The notes beneath the pieces are model-generated. The model was given only the letters and a program-made list of their open reading frames with translations. It had not been told where the DNA came from and searched no databases. Shown in pieces: positions 1-4,708 of a stretch of DNA of 7,155 nucleotides. Positions within the stretch are counted from its first letter, which is position 1. The number at the start of each line of letters is the position of its first letter. Both the position numbers and the translations under genes were made by a program. This DNA comes from Coriobacteriia bacterium (lineage in GTDB: Bacteria; Actinomycetota; Coriobacteriia; WRKU01; WQUG01). The stretch lies in assembly GCA_009779395.1 (NCBI GenBank), contig WREJ01000057.1:1-7155 (forward strand). The letters run 5' to 3'.

Positions 1-2
1 GC

Positions 3-422
3 CTGCGTATTTCTCAGCAAAAAGGCGAGGCTGCCGAGGGCGAGAGCAGTGCTTCTGATGCAAGTTGTGGGGCAGCGGCAGAGGGCGAGGACAAGGTGCG
101 CATCATGGTCACCAAGGGGGGCAAAAAGCTGTTTATCCCCATTCGTGACATCTGCTATATTATGGCGCGTGACGACTACAGCTATATTGTGACGGCAACA
201 GATCGCTATCTTTCGACAAAGACTTTGGTAAAAATCGAGGCGCAGTTCAGCGGGTCCAGCCTCTTTCGTATTCACCGCAGATACCTGATAAACCTCAGCA
301 ATATCACCAGCGTAAACTCGGTTAAGGGCGGAGCACTGACCATTACTGTCGAGGGCAGTGATGAAGAATTGCCCGTTTCGCGCCGTCGTGCTCCTGCACT
401 GAAACAAGCCCTAGAGCTGTAG
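3..422 (+). CDS. LytTR-domain DNA-binding protein, C-terminal part (5' end outside window)
   Basis: The reading frame is open from the left edge, so this is a partial gene with 139 residues visible. The last ~105 residues form a LytTR DNA-binding domain, the output domain of AgrA/LytR/VirR-type response regulators. Visible hallmarks are the DDYSYIVT segment, the highly characteristic FRIHRRYLINL core (264-296) and the PVSRRR motif near the C-terminus. By family knowledge such a domain binds paired direct repeats in promoters. The first ~31 visible residues are a low-complexity Ala/Glu/Gly/Ser stretch containing AAEGE twice (30-44 and 75-89). It looks like a linker between an upstream domain, probably a CheY-like receiver, and the LytTR domain. 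A GTG at 96 preceded by GAGG could start a stand-alone LytTR protein, but the open frame upstream makes a linker more likely. No receiver or membrane segment is visible, so the signal it answers to is unknown. It converges on the pgi gene. Confidence 0.88.
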   Translation: MRISQQKGEAAEGESSASDASCGAAAEGEDKVRIMVTKGGKKLFIPIRDICYIMARDDYSYIVTATDRYLSTKTLVKIEAQFSGSSLFRIHRRYLINLSNITSVNSVKGGALTITVEGSDEELPVSRRRAPALKQALEL

Positions 423-426
423 CTCT
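413..426. terminator. Possible weak bidirectional hairpin between convergent genes
   Basis: AGAGCT and AGCTCT are separated by only GT, overlapping the lytTR stop codon. A two-base loop is sterically poor, so in RNA the stem would shrink to AGAG/CTCT with a six-base loop. No U-run follows directly on either strand, so this is not a convincing intrinsic terminator. It is listed because the two convergent genes need transcription to end in this short gap and nothing better is visible. Confidence 0.2.
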
Positions 427-473
427 CCTTGGGGCAGCAGCTTTAGCTCCTCCTAAAATAGCAACTGTAGCTC
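415..473. repeat. Three copies of an 11-base motif at exact 24-base spacing
   Basis: The motif ARCTKTAGCTC occurs at 415-425 (AGCTGTAGCTC), 439-449 (AGCTTTAGCTC) and 463-473 (AACTGTAGCTC), each start exactly 24 bases after the previous one. The bases between copies are only partly similar. Copy 1 overlaps the lytTR stop codon and copy 3 ends eight bases before the pgi stop codon, so the array fills the convergent gap. Copy 1 also lies in the inverted repeat AGAGCT-GT-AGCTCT (413-426). The function is unknown: it could be a decayed tandem duplication, a protein-binding array or part of a termination region. Confidence 0.55.
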
Positions 474-480
474 CTGTGCT

Positions 481-1881
481 TCAGTTCATTCTGACAAGTG
501 GTCTACCACGTGTCAGCATGACATCAAGGTCACCAGCAAAAGCAGCGTGATACAGTTGGCGCAAGCTGTAGGGGGCACCAGGTATCGGCAAATCACCCTC
601 GGTTTCTTGGCTTAGCAGCAGATAGATGCCGCTGTCAGGCCCTCCCTTGTACAGTTGACCAGATGCATGCAGATAGTGCGGACCGGCTGCAATAACGGCG
701 GGACGCTGGTAGCACTCTTCCAGATCTGCGGCAAGCTGCTCTAAGGCTGCTAGATTCTCGGGGGTCTCGGGTGCCCAAGACATCAGTACCAAATAACTTT
801 CCTGCTGAACTAGGTCTGGCAACTGGTGAGCACAGGCAATGCGACTGTCACGGGAAAATTCCTTCAATCCGCCAGGGTATCCTGCTGTGGTGATGTCAAG
901 CGCACGGCGCGTGGCTGTTTTTACCGCTTCGACGTTTGGCTGGTCAAAGGGGTCAACCTGCAGGTAGTGGGCAAGATGCTCGACGGCAAACATCCAGCGG
1001 ATAAGCTCTGCACCCAGCGCAGCTGCTGTGCGCGGGGCACAGGTGATACTTTGCAGGTCGCTTAGTCCCCGGTATTGCAGCTTGTCTGCGCGCACACCTG
1101 TCATGGGCAAAGGAATCAGCCCCTTACCTTCTTTGCCCAGCGATTCTGCAATCAGCTGCTCTAACCAGCGCGCAAAGGATTCTGTTGCCTGGTCACTATA
1201 GCTAATAAGCAGCTTGTCGCGCCCCTCAGCGTAGTTCTGATACAGCGATGTCGCTAGCTGCCAGGCAGGACAGCGCTCATCGCTCAGACAGCGTTTTTGC
1301 ATGTCAGCTGCAGATGGCAGTACTTCGCTGATATCGACGCCAGCAAGCACAAGGGGAGCAAGTCCAAAAGCTGTCATGACAGAAAAACGCCCGCCAACAT
1401 CTGCAGGACTGACAAGAGCTCCACGCCAGTTCTGCGCCCGCGCAAGCCGCGTCAGAGCTGTATCCTCGTCACTAATCGAGACAAAGTGCTGTGCTGCTGC
1501 AGTAGGCGAGCCTAGCACCTGGGACAGGTGCTGAAAAAAGACCTGCATCAAACACAGTGGCTCGATGGTGCTGCCCGATTTACTGGCAGCGATGACCAGA
1601 CCACGTTGTGCATCAAAGTCGTTGAGAATGGCGATGATGGTGCTGGGTTCGGTGGTGTCAACAATGCGAATCCGCACGCCCAATTGCTGCAGCTGTGCTG
1701 CGTGCTGGTCAATCATGACCCGCGCACCCAGGGCACTGCCACCCATTCCTAGCACAATGATGTCACGCAAGGGATAGTCACGTAAAATTTGGGCACGAAA
1801 ACGCTGCAAGTGCGCGACCAGATAGGGCGCGTCAGTTGCACTGCTGCGCCAGCCGGTCATCTGTGCAGACTGTGTGCTCAT
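481..1881 (-). CDS. pgi: Glucose-6-phosphate isomerase, type found in transaldolase/isomerase fusions, stand-alone
   Basis: This 466-residue protein should interconvert glucose 6-phosphate and fructose 6-phosphate in the cytoplasm. The first sugar-isomerase (SIS) domain shows VLGMGGSALG at about residues 43-52, VDTTEPS near 74-80 and the phosphate-binding ASKSGSTIEP at 99-108. The second carries IAESLGKEGKG (244-254), whose Glu246 matches the catalytic glutamate of phosphoglucose isomerases, and PFDQPNVEAVK (311-321), whose Lys321 matches the conserved C-terminal lysine. The tail HASGQLYKGGPDSG (405-418) and the late PIPG resemble the isomerase half of bifunctional transaldolase/phosphoglucose isomerases, but no transaldolase domain precedes it here. 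I chose the ATG at 1881 because it lies one base after the hypE stop (TAAGATG), a coupling arrangement. The frame stays open upstream to an ATG at 1989, but those residues lie inside hypE and look non-conserved. No good ribosome binding site is seen, which suits coupled reinitiation. Identification as a PGI-fold enzyme is secure; phosphomannose activity cannot be excluded. Confidence 0.9.
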   Translation of the reverse strand: MSTQSAQMTGWRSSATDAPYLVAHLQRFRAQILRDYPLRDIIVLGMGGSALGARVMIDQHAAQLQQLGVRIRIVDTTEPSTIIAILNDFDAQRGLVIAASKSGSTIEPLCLMQVFFQHLSQVLGSPTAAAQHFVSISDEDTALTRLARAQNWRGALVSPADVGGRFSVMTAFGLAPLVLAGVDISEVLPSAADMQKRCLSDERCPAWQLATSLYQNYAEGRDKLLISYSDQATESFARWLEQLIAESLGKEGKGLIPLPMTGVRADKLQYRGLSDLQSITCAPRTAAALGAELIRWMFAVEHLAHYLQVDPFDQPNVEAVKTATRRALDITTAGYPGGLKEFSRDSRIACAHQLPDLVQQESYLVLMSWAPETPENLAALEQLAADLEECYQRPAVIAAGPHYLHASGQLYKGGPDSGIYLLLSQETEGDLPIPGAPYSLRQLYHAAFAGDLDVMLTRGRPLVRMN

Positions 1882-1882
1882 C

Positions 1883-2986
1883 TTAGCAAATGCGGGGGAG
1901 CTGTTCTCCGACAAGGGTGTCCATGACCCGCTTTGCCCCAAAGGCATTGCGCAGGTGTACGCCTGCTGCCTGCGCAGTTGCGTTGGCATCAGTGGACAGC
2001 TCTACCTCTCCAATAATTGCAGCGTCACTGCCGTAGGGACTTGCCTGCATGGCAGCCAGAGCAGCAGCTGCCTGGTCTGCGGGTACGATGGCGACAACTT
2101 TGCCCTCGTTGGCGACCTGAAAGACGTCGTAGCCCAGCATTTCGCATGCTCCCTGTACGGCGGGCTTGATGGGAACAGCAGTATCAAAGACCGTCATGCT
2201 GACAGCGCCCGCATCTGCTAGTTCATTCAGTGTCTGTGCAAGACCACCGCGCGTTGGGTCACGAAAGCAGCGCGTGTCGGGGGCAGCGGCAATCACGTCC
2301 TGCATCAGGTGGTTGAGCGGTGCGGCATCAGTGGCAAGGTCGGCGGCAAAAGACAGCTCTTCGCGCTGCGACATAATGCACATGCCGTGGTCCCCCAAAC
2401 TGCCCGACAGCACAATCGCGTCTCCTGGCTGGATTGACTGTGCCCTAAGTGGTGTGCGCCCTGGTGGCAGCATGCCAATGCCTGTTGTTGTGATAAAAAC
2501 ACCGTCAGCCTGTCCGTGTCCAACTACCTTTGTGTCGCCAGTGACAATACGCACTCCAGCCTCGGTGGCGCTGCGTGTCATTGACTGAACAATGCGGCGG
2601 AGTTTGTCCAGACAAAAACCTTCTTCAAGAATAAAACTTGCAGACAAGGCAAGGGGAACAGCTCCGCTGGTTGCGACATCGTTGACCGTGCCACAGACGG
2701 CAAGCTGTCCAATGTCGCCACCGGGGAAGAACAGTGGCTGCACCACAAAGCTGTCAGTCGAAAAAGACAAGAGCGTGTCCTGTGGGTTAGCACCGCTGCC
2801 AGAGATAGCAAGGCTTGCGGCGTCCTCTAGCTGGACGCTGTCACCAAATTCTGCAACAAAGACATCACGAATCAGACGCTGCATCAGCGACCCACCCGAT
2901 CCATGAGCCAGCTGGACGCTGCCTGCCTTGCCTTCGCTTGTTTCTGGGGTATGTGTAGTTGCGTGGCTAATGGTCAGACTCCTCAA
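1883..2986 (-). CDS. hypE: Hydrogenase maturation protein HypE (carbamoyl dehydratase)
   Basis: HypE receives a carbamoyl group from HypF on its C-terminal cysteine and dehydrates it with ATP to the thiocyanate that supplies CN- ligands to the iron of [NiFe]-hydrogenases. The sequence shows the family in full: LAHGSGG (26-32), VNDVATSG (101-108), GDTKVV (150-155), FRDPTRGGLAQTLNELA (241-257), VANEGK (291-296) and the diagnostic C-terminus PRIC with Cys367. At 367 residues it is slightly longer than the roughly 320-340 usual for the family, mainly through a variable N-terminus. The start is uncertain. The coordinates use the TTG at 2986, which overlaps the hypD stop (TTGA), but a strong AGGAG at 2979-2983 lies downstream of that TTG, seven bases before an in-frame ATT at 2971. 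No ATG or GTG occurs before the conserved HGSGG. The gene sits between hypD and pgi in one operon. Function is certain by motif; the exact start is not. Confidence 0.95.
   Translation of the reverse strand: MRSLTISHATTHTPETSEGKAGSVQLAHGSGGSLMQRLIRDVFVAEFGDSVQLEDAASLAISGSGANPQDTLLSFSTDSFVVQPLFFPGGDIGQLAVCGTVNDVATSGAVPLALSASFILEEGFCLDKLRRIVQSMTRSATEAGVRIVTGDTKVVGHGQADGVFITTTGIGMLPPGRTPLRAQSIQPGDAIVLSGSLGDHGMCIMSQREELSFAADLATDAAPLNHLMQDVIAAAPDTRCFRDPTRGGLAQTLNELADAGAVSMTVFDTAVPIKPAVQGACEMLGYDVFQVANEGKVVAIVPADQAAAALAAMQASPYGSDAAIIGEVELSTDANATAQAAGVHLRNAFGAKRVMDTLVGEQLPRIC
2979..2983 (-). promoter_or_regulatory. Ribosome binding site AGGAG at the hypD/hypE junction
   Basis: On the minus strand the hypD stop TGA runs directly into AGGAG. 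Seven bases (TCTGACC) then separate it from an in-frame ATT codon at 2971-2969. The TTG at 2986 lies upstream of this site and is preceded only by GTTCCCTGAAAA, a poor Shine-Dalgarno sequence. This site therefore bears on which codon starts hypE and hints at ATT initiation. Confidence 0.45.
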
Positions 2987-4209
2987 TTTTCAGGGAACTT
3001 TTCAGCAGCTGTGGTGACAGGATAGTAGCGATACCAGGCGGCACAGCTGCCTTCGCTTGACACCATGCAGGGGCCAATCGGGTTTTCGGGGGTGCAGGGC
3101 GCGCCAAATAGACGACAGTCATGCGGCGAGATAATGCCGCGCAAAATGTCGCCACACTGACATCCTGCTGGCTCGACAGTGGCAGGTAGCTGCGGATTAA
3201 AACGCTTCAGCGCGTCAAAACGCTCAAAGGCTTGGCGCAGTACAAGACCTGTGCCACCAATCACACCCAGTCCGCGCCAGTTCGCGTCACTGGGGGCAAA
3301 GACTTCGGCGGCGATGTCACGTGCAGCGGCGTTTCCTGTCTGACGTACTCCGCGCTTGTAGGCTAGTTGAATAGTTGCAGCTGCCGCTGGATCTTGCTGT
3401 CTGTGCAGCATCTGGTCAAGCAGCATCAGAATACCCTGCAAAATATCGATGGGTTCAAAGCCGGCAATAACGCTGGGTACGCCAAAATCACGGGCAAGAA
3501 ACTGGTAGGGCTCAAGCCCAATGATAGTCGAGACGTGACCCGGCAAAATAAAGGCCTCGACCTGTACGGCGGGGTCATCTGCAAGTGCGCGCAGGGCAGC
3601 AGGAACCGTTTTGTGAATGGGACAAATGCTAAAGTTTTGCACATCGTTTGCTGCGGCACGCTTGACTGTTGCTGCGATAAGCGGCGTTGTTGTCTCAAAG
3701 CCAACAGCAATAAAGATGACTTGCTTGTCGGGATTATTTTCTGCCAGTGCAAGCGCGTCAAGGGGCGAGTACACAATGCGGACGTCTGCTCCGCTACTTT
3801 TTACCTGTGACAGTGACTCTGTGCTGCCGGGCACCTTCATCATGTCGCCAAAGGTCGCGACGATGACATCGGGCATTTGTGCCAGCGCAATAGCTGCGTC
3901 AATGTCGACGTTTGCTGTCACGCAGACGGGGCAGCCGGGACCAGAAACCAGCGTGATGTTGTCTGGCAGCACAGCGCGCAATCCCCATTTGGCAATCGCC
4001 ATGGTGTGGGTGCCGCAGACTTCCATAATTTTTATCGCCGGTGTGGCGGCGCAGGCAGAGGAGGAAGAGCTGTCCATTACTGCAGCACGGCGCAATTCCG
4101 CTAGTAGCTGTGCCCGCTGCTTGATGCCTTCAATCAGAACGCTTGCAAGCTCGCTGTCACGCCAGACAGTTGAACGTGCTGCAGACAGATGAGAACTAGG
4201 TACAGACAT
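2983..4209 (-). CDS. hypD: Hydrogenase maturation protein HypD (Fe-S scaffold)
   Basis: HypD, with HypC, carries the iron on which the Fe(CN)2CO moiety of [NiFe]-hydrogenases is assembled in the cytoplasm, and it takes cyanide from HypE. Family motifs appear in order: MEVCGTHT (62-69), SGPGCPVCVT (89-98), TFGDMMKVPG (119-128), VRIVYSPLDAL (143-153), GFETTTP (170-176), LPGHVS (222-227), AGFEPIDILQG (249-259) and WRGLGVI (311-317). The C-terminal cysteine set for the [4Fe-4S] cluster falls in CQCGDILRG, HDCRLFGAPC and EGSCAAWYRY (Cys350, 352, 365, 372 and 389 are candidates). At 408 residues it is longer than the ~373 of E. coli HypD. The excess is largely an N-terminal extension including MDSSSSSACAA (45-55) before the first conserved motif. 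The ATG start at 4209 lies nine bases after the hypC stop, with only a distant GAAGG as a binding site, so coupling to hypC is likely. The 3' end overlaps the TTG-based hypE start by four bases. Confidence 0.96.
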   Translation of the reverse strand: MSVPSSHLSAARSTVWRDSELASVLIEGIKQRAQLLAELRRAAVMDSSSSSACAATPAIKIMEVCGTHTMAIAKWGLRAVLPDNITLVSGPGCPVCVTANVDIDAAIALAQMPDVIVATFGDMMKVPGSTESLSQVKSSGADVRIVYSPLDALALAENNPDKQVIFIAVGFETTTPLIAATVKRAAANDVQNFSICPIHKTVPAALRALADDPAVQVEAFILPGHVSTIIGLEPYQFLARDFGVPSVIAGFEPIDILQGILMLLDQMLHRQQDPAAAATIQLAYKRGVRQTGNAAARDIAAEVFAPSDANWRGLGVIGGTGLVLRQAFERFDALKRFNPQLPATVEPAGCQCGDILRGIISPHDCRLFGAPCTPENPIGPCMVSSEGSCAAWYRYYPVTTAAEKFPEN

Positions 4210-4218
4210 AATAAAGAC

Positions 4219-4551
4219 TTAACCTTCGCTTTGCTTGCTGCTGCCGGTAGTGTCAGCAGCAGGGATGTCAGCAGTATTAGTCATTGTGCCGGCGAATGGA
4301 ACGGGGGTTTCTCCGCTAATGGTCAAGCCATCATTTGAAAAGGGAATCGAGCGTATCAGTTCAAGGGTTTCTGCGGCGAATTGCTCGTCAATCTGGTCGA
4401 TAGCAAAGCCCGCGTGCATTAAAATCCAGTCATCGACCGCTGCTGCCGGTACTAGGTCAAGCGAAATGGTGCGCGTGACCCCCATGACATCAACGACAGC
4501 CAAATTGTCGCCTGTTTTTTCTTTAATCTGTGCCGGAATCGCAAGACACAT
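4219..4551 (-). CDS. hypC: Hydrogenase maturation chaperone HypC/HupF family
   Basis: HypC is a small chaperone that pairs with HypD and delivers the assembled iron centre to the hydrogenase large-subunit precursor. The 110-residue product begins MCLAIPAQI; after removal of Met1 the exposed Cys2 is the essential iron-binding residue of the family. WILMHAGFAIDQIDE (42-56), with its HAGFA core, is the other signature. Family members are usually about 75-95 residues. Here the fold should end near residue 70, followed by a tail rich in Thr, Ser, Pro and acidic residues with no recognisable motif. The start is the ATG at 4551, since Cys must be residue 2 and AAGGGG stands five bases upstream. An in-frame upstream ATG at 4602 would bury the cysteine and is rejected. 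It is the first gene of the hypC-hypD-hypE-pgi operon. Family assignment is secure; a paralogue such as HybG cannot be separated by sequence alone. Confidence 0.95.
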   Translation of the reverse strand: MCLAIPAQIKEKTGDNLAVVDVMGVTRTISLDLVPAAAVDDWILMHAGFAIDQIDEQFAAETLELIRSIPFSNDGLTISGETPVPFAGTMTNTADIPAADTTGSSKQSEG

Positions 4552-4556
4552 ACTAA

Positions 4557-4562
4557 CCCCTT
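4557..4562 (-). promoter_or_regulatory. Ribosome binding site of hypC (AAGGGG)
   Basis: AAGGGG on the minus strand is five bases from the ATG at 4551. It settles the start of hypC in favour of the version with Cys at residue 2. Confidence 0.65.
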
Positions 4563-4576
4563 TTGCCCGTTTTGCC
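4561..4576 (-). repeat. Tandem GGCAAAA repeat in the hypC leader
   Basis: On the minus strand GGCAAAA (4576-4570) is followed by GGGCAAAA (4568-4561), a nine-base period, ending ten bases before the hypC ATG and touching its ribosome binding site. A similar tandem GGGCAA pair stands in the divergent clpC leader. It may be an operator or mRNA element, or chance in purine-rich leaders. Confidence 0.4.
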
Positions 4577-4592
4577 TGTGCTGCTGCTGTTT

Positions 4593-4621
4593 TTGTGCGC
4601 AAGCAACAGCCTAATCATAAT
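4593..4621 (+). promoter_or_regulatory. Candidate sigma70-type promoter for clpC
   Basis: TTGTGC (4593-4598) and CATAAT (4616-4621) are separated by 17 bases, a four-of-six and a five-of-six match to the consensus. It would give a leader of about 80 bases before the clpC ATG. I see no canonical CtsR heptad pair (GGTCAAA type) and no CIRCE inverted repeat in the 157-base region, so the usual heat-shock repressors of Gram-positive clpC genes are not evident. Confidence 0.35.
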
Positions 4622-4642
4622 GTCAAGGCTACAATGTTACCA
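4614..4642 (-). promoter_or_regulatory. Candidate sigma70-type promoter for hypCDE-pgi
   Basis: On the minus strand TATGAT (4619-4614) is a five-of-six match to the -10 consensus. Seventeen bases upstream stands TGGTAA (4642-4637), only a three-of-six match to a -35. A perfect TTGACA also lies at 4626-4621 but has no acceptable -10 at 16-18 bases downstream. The -10 overlaps that proposed for clpC on the other strand. This is a visual assignment only. Confidence 0.3.
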
Positions 4643-4674
4643 GTACTTCCTGCTTTTTGTTAAGCTATGTAGGG

Positions 4675-4688
4675 GGGCAAGAGGGCAA
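4675..4688 (+). repeat. Tandem GGGCAA repeat in the clpC leader
   Basis: GGGCAA at 4675-4680 and again at 4683-4688, an eight-base period, directly follows a run of Gs and precedes the clpC ribosome binding site. It resembles the tandem GGCAAAA pair before hypC on the other strand. The period differs from that of the CtsR operator, so it is not called as one. Confidence 0.4.
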
Positions 4689-4693
4689 ACTTT

Positions 4694-4699
4694 GAGGAG
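4694..4699 (+). promoter_or_regulatory. Ribosome binding site of clpC (GAGGAG)
   Basis: GAGGAG lies nine bases before the ATG at 4709, which opens the conserved N-terminus MFERFTEPA. It fixes the start of clpC. Confidence 0.8.
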
Positions 4700-4708
4700 T
4701 CAGTACCT

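Noticed and set aside
1882..1989. Extension of pgi upstream to an ATG at 1989
   Set aside because: These 36 codons lie entirely inside hypE in another frame and encode no recognisable conserved sequence; the ATG at 1881, one base after the hypE stop, is better placed.
3617..4192. 191-codon plus-strand open frame opposite hypD
   Set aside because: It is fully antisense to conserved HypD motifs and shows no recognisable protein features.
4552..4602. Extension of hypC upstream to an ATG at 4602
   Set aside because: It would bury the essential Cys2, which must follow the initiator Met, and the AAGGGG site matches the ATG at 4551.
4675..4688. CtsR operator before clpC
   Set aside because: The sequence GGGCAA with an eight-base period does not match the GGTCAAA-type heptads with a ten-base period.
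4552..4708. CIRCE element or riboswitch in the clpC/hyp intergenic region
   Set aside because: No long inverted repeat of the CIRCE kind and no recognisable riboswitch core was found by eye on either strand.
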